From Vibrio splendidus (lineage in GTDB: Bacteria; Pseudomonadota; Gammaproteobacteria; Enterobacterales; Vibrionaceae): a stretch of DNA of 64,000 nucleotides. The translations under genes and the position numbers were made by a program. The stretch covers positions 62,001 through 126,000 of the forward strand of contig NZ_LNRF01000009.1 in assembly GCF_001557875.1 (NCBI RefSeq). The letters run 5' to 3'. This document shows positions 1-8,237 of this stretch, piece after piece. Under the pieces are notes generated by a model. The model searched no databases and had not been told where the DNA came from. It worked only from the letters and a program-made list of their open reading frames with translations. Positions within the stretch are counted from its first letter, which is position 1. Each line of letters begins with the position of its first letter.

Positions 1-231
1 TGCGAGCAGCCCTTTAGTATCTTTGGTATACGCTAAATAATGTCCGTGGCAACGGTGATTTGAGAAAATAAAGTCATCTTTAGACAATTGGCCAGCAAAC
101 GCAATAGCAGATAGCTCCTCACCAATACAAGTATGAACTGTGCCATTTAATTGCCCTTGACCAAAGAGCTCTAACAGCTTCTCTTCTGTTCTTCTTATGA
201 GCAATGCTTCTTTTAAGATTTCTTTTCTCAT
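1..231 (-). CDS. 2-oxoacid dehydrogenase E1 alpha-like protein (partial, N-terminal 77 residues)
   Basis: Only the N-terminus is present; the gene runs off the left edge. The 77 visible residues start MRKEILKEAL and contain an RRTEEKL stretch, a TCIGEE stretch and HRCHGHYLA. This is the layout of thiamine-diphosphate E1-alpha subunits of pyruvate or acetoin dehydrogenases, in which the HxxHGH segment helps form the cofactor site. The start ATG shares one base with the stop of the upstream deacetylase gene (TAATG), so translation is probably coupled. With the lipoamide dehydrogenase two genes upstream it suggests that E1-beta and E2 genes follow outside the window. The natural substrate cannot be told from this fragment; a role in making an acyl donor for a surface sugar is inference from context. 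Confidence 0.75.
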   Translation of the reverse strand, partial: MRKEILKEALLIRRTEEKLLELFGQGQLNGTVHTCIGEELSAIAFAGQLSKDDFIFSNHRCHGHYLAYTKDTKGLLA

Positions 232-1157
232 TATTTAATGCCTATTAATTTACAAAAATCTGTACTGTCAATTCTGGGAATCAAAAAAGGGAAATTGGAG
301 TCAATAGGCTGTGTTTGACTGGCAATAAATCCAGCACGAATACCTAGCGACTCAAGAACCAATTGTGTATTTTCATTGTACTTCCCACATGGGTAAACAC
401 TACAATCAATAGTTCTTCCTATGTTTTCTTCTAATATTTTTTTGTTAATGGAATAACTTAATAGCTGTTCTTCATAGCTCCAAGAATCAATTGTTGTTGG
501 ATGTTCATGGGAATGTATAGCAATTACATGATTTTTGCTTATTTCAGACAATTCTTCTTGAGAAATCCATAACCGTTCAGCCATTTCATTAACATTAATC
601 CCTGATTGCTCTATCATCTTATCCATGATTTTTACATGTTCGTCTCTAAAAACTATATCTCTAAAATATCGAAATTTTCGGTCTTGGGTAGAATAAAACG
701 TCGCATGAGATAAATATTCATCAAAGTTAACATTATCAATCGTTAACAAATATAAGTTTTTATAGTGTTCATTATTCAACAAAAATGAGAAGTATGCGTC
801 ATAGTAATCGTCTATTTTTTCGAAAAAATAGTTCCTGTAATATCGATATATTTCAAAACTATCTTGATCACCATTAAAATACATAGAGCAAAATCCAAAA
901 AGTCCCTGAACATTATGCTTATCGAGAACTTTAACAGCTACATCATATTGTTCTTTAATTCCATCATCAAATGTTAAACAAGTTTCGTTTTCGGCTAAAG
1001 AATCTGAAAAAAACTTATTCAACCAAACATCAAAATCTAGGACTTTATATTCATCATTAAGAATTATGGCTTCAAGATCTTCAAAGCTTAATGAGCCATC
1101 TACTTTTTTATACTTATTACCATCATCGTGGAAATAATGAAACATTATTGGTTCCAT
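231..1157 (-). CDS. NodB-like polysaccharide deacetylase family protein
   Basis: About 308 residues. It has the TFDDG motif near residue 65, in which the second Asp normally binds metal, and a late HSHEHPTT segment resembling the HxxxH metal site of family 4 carbohydrate esterases. Such enzymes remove N- or O-acetyl groups from sugars. No signal peptide is seen, so a cytoplasmic, possibly sugar-nucleotide or lipid-linked, substrate is plausible. The ATG at 1157 is chosen over a GTG one codon earlier because AAGGT lies at good distance and the ATG overlaps the lpd stop as TGATG. The gene lies between a lipoamide dehydrogenase and an E1-alpha gene in a sialic acid operon. The substrate is unknown. 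Confidence 0.72.
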   Translation of the reverse strand: MEPIMFHYFHDDGNKYKKVDGSLSFEDLEAIILNDEYKVLDFDVWLNKFFSDSLAENETCLTFDDGIKEQYDVAVKVLDKHNVQGLFGFCSMYFNGDQDSFEIYRYYRNYFFEKIDDYYDAYFSFLLNNEHYKNLYLLTIDNVNFDEYLSHATFYSTQDRKFRYFRDIVFRDEHVKIMDKMIEQSGINVNEMAERLWISQEELSEISKNHVIAIHSHEHPTTIDSWSYEEQLLSYSINKKILEENIGRTIDCSVYPCGKYNENTQLVLESLGIRAGFIASQTQPIDSNFPFLIPRIDSTDFCKLIGIK

Positions 1158-2572
1158 CACATTACCTTAAAATTAGGAACACTTGTCGCTCGCCCAAGAT
1201 AGAGTTCAGAGAGCAATTGAAAAACTTCTGATAAATTTGGATGTGGCTGAATAAATTTAATAATATCCATAACTTTTAAAGAATTATTAACTATCAGCGT
1301 AGCTTGCCCTAAAATTTCATCACATCCTTGACCAACAAATCCGAAGCCCAAAACTTGATGGTTATCTGTGTCGACAATCATTTTGCTTAGCCCACGAGTA
1401 TCATTTACTGTATAAGCCTTCCCTAATGCGCTAAAAGGAAGTTTAACCACTTCATAATTAACATGCTCAGGAATATTTTTTTCTGAATAACCAACCCAAG
1501 CGATCTCTGGTATGGTATACGCGATTGCTGGAATATGGGAATTCGGTATATTTTTGCGTTGGTCTGCAATCACTTCTGCGACATAACGGCCTTCAAAAAT
1601 ACCTTTATGAGCAAGCATAGGACCACCGATTACATCACCGATAGCATATATATTTGATTTACTTGTTCTCTTTTGAGAATCACTAATAATATATCCATAC
1701 TTATCAGTTGAAATACCAGCAAGTTCAGTGCCTATATTCTCACTATTCGGAGTTCGGCCAATAGCAATTAAAACTGCATCATAGCATTTAGTGGCTTCAT
1801 TACCTTCGGAATTCATCACAACGTGAATTCCATCTTTTCTCGGAAAGAATGAAGTAGCTTGTGTATTAAACTTTATATTGAGTTCTTTTTTGACAGAACG
1901 AGTGTATATTTTGGCAATATCATTATCAATTGTAGGTATAATTTGATCGCTAGATTCGATTATGTCAACTTTTGAACCCAATGATTGATAAATTGTTCCT
2001 AATTCAAGCCCTATTACTCCAGCCCCGATAATAAGAAATTTATCAGGTATACTTTTTAACTCTAAAGCATCCGTTGAAGTCCATATCCTAGAATCGTTAT
2101 ATGGCGCTGAAATAATTTCACTCGGTTTTGATCCCGTAGCTACAATAGCATAGTCAAAATTTATCTTGATTATTTCACTGCCACTATCAACTAGAATAGA
2201 GTTTGGGCAATTAAACTTTCCGTGACCTTTGACGATTGTTATATTTCGTAAAGAGGCCAATGATTTAAGGCCATCAGAAAGTTTTTTAACCACGTTGTAT
2301 CTTTTGTTACGAATTTTTGAAAGGTCTATAGATTTTTTTTTAAAACTTACACCAATTCCAGACGCAGCTTCTGCTAGTTTTATAGATTTCGCGATATGAA
2401 GTAACGTCTTAGAAGGAATACATCCCACATTTAAACAAACACCGCCCAATGAGTCACCTGATTCAATGAGCGTTGTTTTTAACCCTAAATCCGCACAACG
2501 AAACGCAGCAGTGTATCCTGCAGGCCCAGAGCCAAGAACAACTACATCTGCTTTCAGTGTTTTGCTAATCAT
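1157..2572 (-). CDS. dihydrolipoyl dehydrogenase (E3)
   Basis: 471 residues, normal for E3. It reoxidises the dihydrolipoyl arm of 2-oxoacid dehydrogenase complexes using FAD and NAD+. Visible features: N-terminal FAD loop GSGPAGYTAA (from about residue 14), redox disulfide CLNVGC with following IPSKTL (about 46-55), NAD-site GAGVIGLELG (about 183), FAD-site AIGDV, and the C-terminal catalytic HPNLSE dyad. All catalytic residues look intact. It overlaps neuC by 8 bases (ATGATTAG) and the deacetylase by one. Placement inside a neu operon, together with an E1-alpha gene, implies a dedicated complex rather than the housekeeping E3, which in gamma-proteobacteria sits with aceEF. That reading is inference. 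Confidence 0.88.
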   Translation of the reverse strand: MISKTLKADVVVLGSGPAGYTAAFRCADLGLKTTLIESGDSLGGVCLNVGCIPSKTLLHIAKSIKLAEAASGIGVSFKKKSIDLSKIRNKRYNVVKKLSDGLKSLASLRNITIVKGHGKFNCPNSILVDSGSEIIKINFDYAIVATGSKPSEIISAPYNDSRIWTSTDALELKSIPDKFLIIGAGVIGLELGTIYQSLGSKVDIIESSDQIIPTIDNDIAKIYTRSVKKELNIKFNTQATSFFPRKDGIHVVMNSEGNEATKCYDAVLIAIGRTPNSENIGTELAGISTDKYGYIISDSQKRTSKSNIYAIGDVIGGPMLAHKGIFEGRYVAEVIADQRKNIPNSHIPAIAYTIPEIAWVGYSEKNIPEHVNYEVVKLPFSALGKAYTVNDTRGLSKMIVDTDNHQVLGFGFVGQGCDEILGQATLIVNNSLKVMDIIKFIQPHPNLSEVFQLLSELYLGRATSVPNFKVM

Positions 2573-3689
2573 TGAAATCTACAAACACCTTTTGTTTAGC
2601 CGTTTCCCAAAGCTTAGGGTTAGAAATAGATTCAGTAAATAGCTTATCACTATCTCCAGAACCAAACTCACGATATGCAGCATACTGATTTGAGTATTCT
2701 CGATTCAAAGCATCAAGTATTTCTTTTGAAGTGTTATCAACATTAATAATTGATTCTGCAGTTGCTCGATCTTTCTGTCGCGTACCAATATCTAGTGAAG
2801 GAATACCATAAAATGGAGCTTCTCTGACGCCTGCACTCGAGTTACCAATCACTATTTTGGCGTGCTTCAATAAAGTTAAAAATGACTCAAAGCGAACACT
2901 AGGAAATACTTTAATTCTATCTAAGCTCTTGAATCGATCGTATTCATTAATAATGATATCTGTACCATGATCATTATTAGGGAATATTACAACAAAGTTT
3001 TTCCCAGATTCAATAATGGCATCAACGACTTGTGTTATATTCTCTTTTAATTGTTCCACCTCAGTCGTAACTGGATGATACATCAAAACACCATAGTCAT
3101 TAAATGGAATATCGTAATGTCTGAGAACATCAGCAAAGTCAGGTAAATTTCCGGAAGACATAATGTCTAAATCAGGAGAACCTATCACGTGAATTGATTT
3201 TTCTGATTCACCTAACTGAACCAAACGACTTTTAGCAGTTTCATTTGAAACATAGTGAAGGTGTGACATTTTACTGACACTATGTCGAATCAACTCATCA
3301 ATTGTTCCTGAGACTTCGCCCCCCTCAATATGAGATACAAGGATATTGTTTAAGCTTCCAACTATCGCACCAGCCATTGCCTCTACGCGATCGCCATGTA
3401 CAACGATCATGTCGGGCTCGACTTCCTTAACATAATCTGAAAGCCCAGAAATAGTCTTAGCTAAAACAACATCCATTGTGTCTTCAGAATGTTGATTGAT
3501 ATACTTGTATACATTCGAAAAACCACACTTTTCAACCTCCTGCACTGTAAAGCCATACTTTTTCAGCATATGCATACCAGTTACAAAAATGTGAGGATGA
3601 AACTCTTTTGACTGTTCTACTTTATCTATAAGCGATTTCAGTTTTCCAAAGTCAGCTCGAGTCCCAGTTAAAAAGACTATTTTTTTCAT
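2565..3689 (-). CDS. neuC: UDP-N-acetylglucosamine 2-epimerase, hydrolysing (NeuC)
   Basis: 374 residues. Converts UDP-GlcNAc to ManNAc plus UDP, the first step of bacterial sialic acid synthesis. It begins KKIVFLTGTRADFGKL, the GT-B-like nucleotide-sugar epimerase start, and has VVHGDRVEAMA, the SHIEGGEVSGTIDE block (with the glutamate motif typical of NeuC/WecB-type epimerases) and IGNSSAGVREAP near the C-terminus. The sequence reads close to my memory of Campylobacter NeuC. The related LegG uses a GDP-sugar and is the main alternative; the adjacent NeuB favours the sialic acid route. The start ATG directly follows the neuB stop. Confidence 0.85.
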   Translation of the reverse strand: MKKIVFLTGTRADFGKLKSLIDKVEQSKEFHPHIFVTGMHMLKKYGFTVQEVEKCGFSNVYKYINQHSEDTMDVVLAKTISGLSDYVKEVEPDMIVVHGDRVEAMAGAIVGSLNNILVSHIEGGEVSGTIDELIRHSVSKMSHLHYVSNETAKSRLVQLGESEKSIHVIGSPDLDIMSSGNLPDFADVLRHYDIPFNDYGVLMYHPVTTEVEQLKENITQVVDAIIESGKNFVVIFPNNDHGTDIIINEYDRFKSLDRIKVFPSVRFESFLTLLKHAKIVIGNSSAGVREAPFYGIPSLDIGTRQKDRATAESIINVDNTSKEILDALNREYSNQYAAYREFGSGDSDKLFTESISNPKLWETAKQKVFVDFND

Positions 3690-4733
3690 TTAAACGATGT
3701 CCGATTTTTTGATCTGAATATCCTTTGCAATATCGACCGAAGCCTTCTTACCCAATAGCGATTCATAATCATCTGCTAAAAAGTCACCGGTACCCGGGCG
3801 CTTCACCCAAAGGTTATCTCGAGTCAACTCTTCCCCAGCTTTAATTTCTTCAATCGAAACAACACTAGCGTAAGCAAAGTCAATTGTAACTTGTTCTTCT
3901 TTAGCTGCTTCCTTCTTACCACCACGCATTTTTGCCATTCGAGCTGACTGTTCAATAAGCTCTCGACACTCTTCTGCATCCATAGAGCAACAAATATCCG
4001 GACCAGGTCTAGATTTACTATCTGTAAAGTGTCGTTCTAGAACTGAAGCTCCGCAAGCTACCGCACCTAAACAAGCAAGGTTATCAATACTATGATCAGA
4101 TAAACCTACAACAGCATCCGGAAATGCTTCTTGTAGTTGCTCCATAGCCCCAATACGAATCAAGTGATCTGGTGTTGGATACAGGTTAGTTGTATGCAGT
4201 AAGCAGAATGGTGTTTCATGCTTCCTAAAAATATCTACAGCTTTCTGAATAGAAGGAATATCATTCATCCCTGTACTCAAAATAACAGGTTTGCCGTAGC
4301 TAGCAATAAGGTCTAGAAGAGGGTAGTTGTTACATTCCCCAGAACCAATTTTATATGCTGGTACACCCATTCTTTCCAAACGTTCGGCAGCTGCCCGTGA
4401 AAATGGAGTACTAATGAATATTGCACCTTTAGACTCTACATATTCTTTCAGTTTCGTCTCATCGGCTTCATTAAGTGAGCATCGTTCCATTATTTCATAA
4501 ATTGAGACGTCAGCATTCCCTGGTATTACCGACTTTGCCTCTTCACTCATTTCATCTTCTACTACATGAGTTTGGTGCTTTATTACTTCAGCTCCGCCAG
4601 AAATTGCCGCATCAACCATTTCAAATGCAACTTTCAGTGAGCCTTCATGGTTAATACCAATTTCCGCGATTACCAATGGAGAATGTTCAAGCCCAACTTT
4701 ACGTCCAGCGATTTCGAATACAGGATTATGCAT
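3690..4733 (-). CDS. neuB: N-acetylneuraminate synthase (NeuB)
   Basis: 347 residues. Condenses ManNAc with phosphoenolpyruvate to Neu5Ac. A TIM-barrel domain carries AEIGINHEGS (about 23), KHQTH, STPFSR, the KIGSGECNN block, STGMN, LHTTNLYPTP and GLSDHS, followed by a C-terminal SAF (antifreeze-like) domain from about residue 285 with VKRPGTGD. KHQTH and GSGECNNYP resemble Campylobacter NeuB1 (true Neu5Ac synthase) more than legionaminate or pseudaminate synthases, from memory. The gene overlaps neuA by 8 bases (ATGCATAA) with AAAGGA as the ribosome site, and abuts neuC. The sugar assignment could be tested only by comparison or chemistry. Confidence 0.9.
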   Translation of the reverse strand: MHNPVFEIAGRKVGLEHSPLVIAEIGINHEGSLKVAFEMVDAAISGGAEVIKHQTHVVEDEMSEEAKSVIPGNADVSIYEIMERCSLNEADETKLKEYVESKGAIFISTPFSRAAAERLERMGVPAYKIGSGECNNYPLLDLIASYGKPVILSTGMNDIPSIQKAVDIFRKHETPFCLLHTTNLYPTPDHLIRIGAMEQLQEAFPDAVVGLSDHSIDNLACLGAVACGASVLERHFTDSKSRPGPDICCSMDAEECRELIEQSARMAKMRGGKKEAAKEEQVTIDFAYASVVSIEEIKAGEELTRDNLWVKRPGTGDFLADDYESLLGKKASVDIAKDIQIKKSDIV

Positions 4734-5415
4734 TAATTTTTTCCTTTAAAATTTGTTCTACTTTCAAAAAATCATCAATTGTATCAATATCTTCAGATTC
4801 TAACTCAGACATAACATACGGCAATACCTTATCTCTCGGTATTTGATTAAACTCTTGAAACGCTTCTTTGTGAAAAGCATAAATTGCACCATTAGGCTGA
4901 TATGCTTTAGGTAAGTCTTGCCTACGCATATAAGGGGCTTTCTTACTGTAAAGACCAGTAATGAATCCATTCTCACTTTGAATATAAGCTTTAATTGGAG
5001 TATGTGTCGGTTCAAACACACTAATAATACAATCTGCATTCGAATTAGACAAAATCTCCAACGCCTCGTTAAGATGGGCACTTGTTCTTAGTGGTGAAGT
5101 AGGCTGTAAGAGAACTATTTGTTGCGTATCAACATTCATGCTTTCTAACCATGAGATTGCATGCTCGATAACAGATTCACTAGTTGCGGAATCTGTCGCT
5201 AACAGCTCGGGTCTAGGGATAATCTCCGCCCCAAAACTCCTACTCACTTCTGCTATTTCAGCGTCCTCTGTAGATACATAGACAAGGTCAATAGATTCAC
5301 ACTCTTGTGCTGCTTTAATTGTCCATCCAATGAGTGGCATTCCATTTAATTTAAGAATGTTTTTCCTTGGTAATCCTTTAGAACCACCTCTAGCTGTTAT
5401 CAATGCTACCCGCAA
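4726..5415 (-). CDS. neuA: CMP-N-acetylneuraminate cytidylyltransferase (NeuA)
   Basis: 229 residues. Activates sialic acid with CTP to CMP-Neu5Ac, the donor for sialyltransferases. Visible motifs are ARGGSKGLPRKNI (nucleotide-binding loop), GWTIKAA, VYVSTEDAEIAEV, LLQPTSPLRT and PNGAIYAF. The start is a TTG: it gives the family N-terminus MRVALITARGG and is preceded by AGGTGG four bases upstream. It is the first gene of the operon, about 330 bases downstream of the ops element. The length matches the short bacterial NeuA without the extra C-terminal esterase domain. Confidence 0.9.
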   Translation of the reverse strand: MRVALITARGGSKGLPRKNILKLNGMPLIGWTIKAAQECESIDLVYVSTEDAEIAEVSRSFGAEIIPRPELLATDSATSESVIEHAISWLESMNVDTQQIVLLQPTSPLRTSAHLNEALEILSNSNADCIISVFEPTHTPIKAYIQSENGFITGLYSKKAPYMRRQDLPKAYQPNGAIYAFHKEAFQEFNQIPRDKVLPYVMSELESEDIDTIDDFLKVEQILKEKINA

Positions 5416-5536
5416 ACTTCCACCTCAACCCCATAAACATAGGAGTAATTAACGACAAATCAATTTAGAAACAAATCACTTAAGCTGAGTCCACCTCATA
5501 GTTCATAGCCAGCGACATATCCGTTTCCCAACTCAA

Positions 5537-5590
5537 TTGTGCTTGCGTCTAAATGCTCTTCACTTGAGGAGCATTTAGATGCAAGCACAA
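5537..5590. repeat. 22-bp near-perfect inverted repeat in the neu operon leader
   Basis: The arms at 5537-5558 and 5569-5590 are complementary over 22 bases with a single mismatch (G:T in RNA) around a 10-base loop. No run of T follows on either strand, so this is not a standard intrinsic terminator. It lies in the transcribed leader between the ops site and neuA. It could be an RNA hairpin acting in attenuation, an mRNA stabiliser or a mobile-element remnant. Confidence 0.8.
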
Positions 5591-5741
5591 CTCATAAGTC
5601 TTGTAAATCACGACACACGGAACTATCAAACTCTCTTACTCAGCTTCACATTGTAAACTCATCACAACAAATAAAAGTCAAGCCTTTGCTATTTTCAGTC
5701 TTAGATAAGATACAAAAAGTGTTAGCCTATTAAAAACTAAA

Positions 5742-5755
5742 GTAAGCTACCGCCC
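5742..5755 (-). promoter_or_regulatory. ops element (RfaH recruitment site, JUMPstart core) of the neu operon
   Basis: On the minus strand 5754-5742 reads GGCGGTAGCTTAC, matching the ops consensus GGCGGTAGCNT. The site lies about 330 bases ahead of neuA in the leader and points into the operon. In enteric bacteria and Vibrio, RNA polymerase pauses at ops and recruits RfaH, which suppresses Rho termination through long polysaccharide operons. The remaining JUMPstart sequence was not clearly recognisable. From 5416 to 5967 the only other structure is the inverted repeat at 5537-5590; I see no credible gene there. Confidence 0.85.
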
Positions 5756-5967
5756 TTGGTTATTTGCGAAACCACACTACGCAGACCACGAGCTATGTTG
5801 AAAAACTCAGTAATTATCACATTTCAAGATGCAAGAGGCAAACTATCACAGTGCTCGTGAGTCACGTAAAATGAAGGGCGTTAAGCTTAGTCTATACACC
5901 AAGACTAAAACCTCGCTATACTCCTACCCTATAGTTTTTCGCCCAATAACGAATAAGAGTTCAAGAT

Positions 5968-6402
5968 ATGCAAGAGTTAGTTCCATTTGTTCAAGAGAAT
6001 ATGATTTTAGCCATCGTATGGATCGGCTTGGTTGTTGCCATCATTGCGAACGTAATCAAAACATCAAATGCAGCCTACAAAGAGATCACGGCAGCGCAAA
6101 CCACACAGATGATTAACCGTGAAAACGGTGTCGTGGTTGATATTCGTACTAAGGATGAGTTCAAAAAGGGCCATATTACGGACGCAGTTCACATTTTGCC
6201 GTCAGACATCAAAGCAAATAACTTTGGTAGCCTTGAAAGCCGCAAAGCAGACCCAATCATCGTAGTATGCAAGACAGGTCAAACCGCTCAAGAAAGCGCG
6301 AACTTGCTGGTTAAAGCAGGTTTCGAAAACGTAAGCGTATTGAAAAACGGCTTAGTGGCTTGGAGCGAAGCTAACCTTCCTTTAGTTAAAGGCAAAAAGT
6401 AG
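5968..6402 (+). CDS. yibN: membrane-anchored rhodanese-like protein YibN
   Basis: 144 residues. One transmembrane segment (about residues 11-32, ILAIVWIGLVVAIIANVI) is followed by a single rhodanese domain with VVDIRTKDEF and the active-site loop VVCKTGQTAQE, the Cys being near residue 111. Single-domain rhodaneses can transfer sulfane sulfur; the physiological role of YibN is not well fixed. The gene order yibN-secB-gpsA-cysE matches E. coli except that grxC is absent between yibN and secB. A TATACT hexamer at 5917-5922 is a possible -10 box without a convincing -35. Confidence 0.85.
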   Translation: MQELVPFVQENMILAIVWIGLVVAIIANVIKTSNAAYKEITAAQTTQMINRENGVVVDIRTKDEFKKGHITDAVHILPSDIKANNFGSLESRKADPIIVVCKTGQTAQESANLLVKAGFENVSVLKNGLVAWSEANLPLVKGKK

Positions 6403-6524
6403 TTAAAGGTATTAAACCGTTAACGACAAGCAGTAAGCTGACCTGATTACACGAGTATGACTTTAAGGTTTTGTCCGGCAGATATGACGAACAAAACCTA
6501 ATTTAAATTTTTAAGGACAAGAAA

Positions 6525-6992
6525 ATGGCTGAAGCAGCACAACAAGACGCACAACAAAACTTCGCAATCCAACGCATCTTCTTAAAAGATGTATCTTTCG
6601 AAGCGCCAAACTCTCCAGACATGTTTCAAAAAGAGTGGAACCCAGATGTAAAGCTGGACCTAGACACTCAAAGCCGTGAACTTGGCGAAGGCGTGTACGA
6701 AGTAATTCTACGTCTAACGGTTACAGTTAAGAACGCAGAAGACACAGCATTCCTTTGTGAAGTTCAGCAAGGCGGTATCTTCTCTGCAAGCGAAATGGAA
6801 GCTGGTCAACTGGCTCATTGCCTAGGTGCATTCTGCCCGAACATCCTATTCCCGTACGCTCGTGAAACAATTTCTAGCCTAGTAGTTAAAGGTACGTTCC
6901 CACAACTGAACCTAGCACCAGTAAACTTTGATGCTTTGTTCATGAACTACCTACAGAACCAAGCACAGCAAGCTGAAGGCGAACAGGCTTAA
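6525..6992 (+). CDS. secB: protein-export chaperone SecB
   Basis: 155 residues, the usual SecB length. This cytoplasmic tetrameric chaperone keeps preproteins unfolded and passes them to SecA. The characteristic FAIQRIFLKDVSFEAPNSP start, the GVYEVILRLTVTVKN strand region and the LFPYARE segment are present. AAGGACAAG precedes the ATG. It is followed by a strong hairpin terminator. Functionally it feeds the Sec pathway that also supplies substrates of the type II secretion system at the right end of the window. Confidence 0.96.
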   Translation: MAEAAQQDAQQNFAIQRIFLKDVSFEAPNSPDMFQKEWNPDVKLDLDTQSRELGEGVYEVILRLTVTVKNAEDTAFLCEVQQGGIFSASEMEAGQLAHCLGAFCPNILFPYARETISSLVVKGTFPQLNLAPVNFDALFMNYLQNQAQQAEGEQA

Positions 6993-7041
6993 GTCTCAAA
7001 GTAGAACTTAACTCTAACGATTCAAGCGCTAGTTAGCTTTT

Positions 7042-7080
7042 AAATGCACATCGCAACTTCTGCGATGTGCATTTTTTCTT
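7042..7080 (+). terminator. intrinsic terminator after secB
   Basis: A perfect 14-bp stem (7042-7055 with 7061-7074), a 5-base loop and a T-rich tail (ATTTTTTCTTT) form a textbook Rho-independent terminator between secB and gpsA. Confidence 0.93.
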
Positions 7081-7170
7081 TACACTGTACTAAGATTGAA
7101 AGCTCTGCTTATTTTAGTGGAAAGCTTTTTCAGAACTCTTCGATTTCCCTCATTATTTTTAGGTGGAAGC

Positions 7171-8235
7171 ATGACAGAAACAACTCGCCCGACTAATACG
7201 GCAGACGCTTACGGTAAAGACAGCGCTTACGGCAAAGAGATCGCCATGACTGTCATTGGTGCAGGTTCTTACGGAACCTCTTTAGCGATATCTCTAGCGC
7301 GTAACGGTGCCAATGTTGTTCTTTGGGGACATGATCCTGTTCATATGAGTCGCCTTGAATCAGAACGTGCTAACAATGAATTTCTGCCAAACATCGACTT
7401 CCCAGAAAGCCTAATCATCGAGTCAGATCTTGAGAAAGCGGTAACAGCAAGTCGTGACCTTCTTGTCGTTGTCCCTAGCCACGTGTTTGGCATCGTTTTA
7501 AACAGTCTGAAACCTCATCTATCAGAAAACTCACGTATCTGCTGGGCAACGAAAGGTTTAGAGCCAGAGACAGGACGCCTACTTAAAGATGTCGCGCACG
7601 ATGTGCTTGGTGATGGTTACTCGTTAGCGGTTCTATCAGGGCCGACCTTCGCCAAAGAGTTAGCTATGGGCATGCCAACGGCTATCTCTGTAGCTTCACC
7701 TGATGAAGGTTTCCTAGAAGAGCTCCAAGAAAAAATCCACTGCGGTAAAACATTCCGCGTGTATGCAAACTCAGATTTCATCGGTATGCAGCTTGGCGGC
7801 GCAGTGAAGAATGTTATAGCAATCGGCGCAGGCATGTCGGATGGTATTGGCTTTGGTGCTAATGCACGTACCGCACTTATCACTCGCGGCTTAGCTGAGA
7901 TGAGCCGCTTAGGTGCAGCTCTCGGCGCACAACCGGAAACCTTCATGGGTATGGCTGGATTAGGCGATCTAGTACTAACCTGTACCGATAACCAATCACG
8001 AAATCGCCGTTTTGGCTTGGCGTTAGGCTCAGGTAAAGACGTCGACACTGCACAAGAAGAAATTGGCCAAGTTGTCGAAGGTTATCGCAACACCAAAGAA
8101 GTTTGGTTACTATCAGAACGTATGGGCGTTGAGATGCCAATTGTTGAACAAATTTATCAAGTGTTGTATCAAGGGAAAGATGCACACTTAGCGGCGCAAG
8201 ATCTGCTTGCTCGAGACAAGAAGTCAGAAAGATAG
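7171..8235 (+). CDS. gpsA: glycerol-3-phosphate dehydrogenase [NAD(P)+]
   Basis: About 354 residues. Reduces dihydroxyacetone phosphate to sn-glycerol 3-phosphate for phospholipid synthesis. Motifs: Rossmann loop VIGAGSYGTSLA, ATKGLEPETG, GPTFAKELA, the catalytic-Lys region GGAVKNVIAIGAG, GMAGLGDLVLTC and SRNRRFG. The reading frame is open to 7096, but AGGTGG just before 7171 favours the ATG there. The resulting N-terminal extension (about 19 residues before MTVIGAG, with a duplicated DAYGKDSAYGKE-like stretch) is longer than in E. coli; the ATG at 7228 is the alternative start. Confidence 0.95.
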   Translation: MTETTRPTNTADAYGKDSAYGKEIAMTVIGAGSYGTSLAISLARNGANVVLWGHDPVHMSRLESERANNEFLPNIDFPESLIIESDLEKAVTASRDLLVVVPSHVFGIVLNSLKPHLSENSRICWATKGLEPETGRLLKDVAHDVLGDGYSLAVLSGPTFAKELAMGMPTAISVASPDEGFLEELQEKIHCGKTFRVYANSDFIGMQLGGAVKNVIAIGAGMSDGIGFGANARTALITRGLAEMSRLGAALGAQPETFMGMAGLGDLVLTCTDNQSRNRRFGLALGSGKDVDTAQEEIGQVVEGYRNTKEVWLLSERMGVEMPIVEQIYQVLYQGKDAHLAAQDLLARDKKSER

Positions 8236-8237
8236 TA

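Noticed and set aside
5539..5733. Open frame of 64 codons in the neu leader
   Set aside because: It starts inside the 22-bp inverted repeat, has no ribosome site and no family look; the region is better explained as operon leader.
5760..5830. Sigma-70 promoter for the neu operon
   Set aside because: TTGAAA and TGATAATT occur on the minus strand, but no pair has acceptable spacing; the start site cannot be fixed from sequence.
5829..6116. 95-codon frame before yibN
   Set aside because: It overlaps the yibN start in another frame and its sequence is not protein-like.
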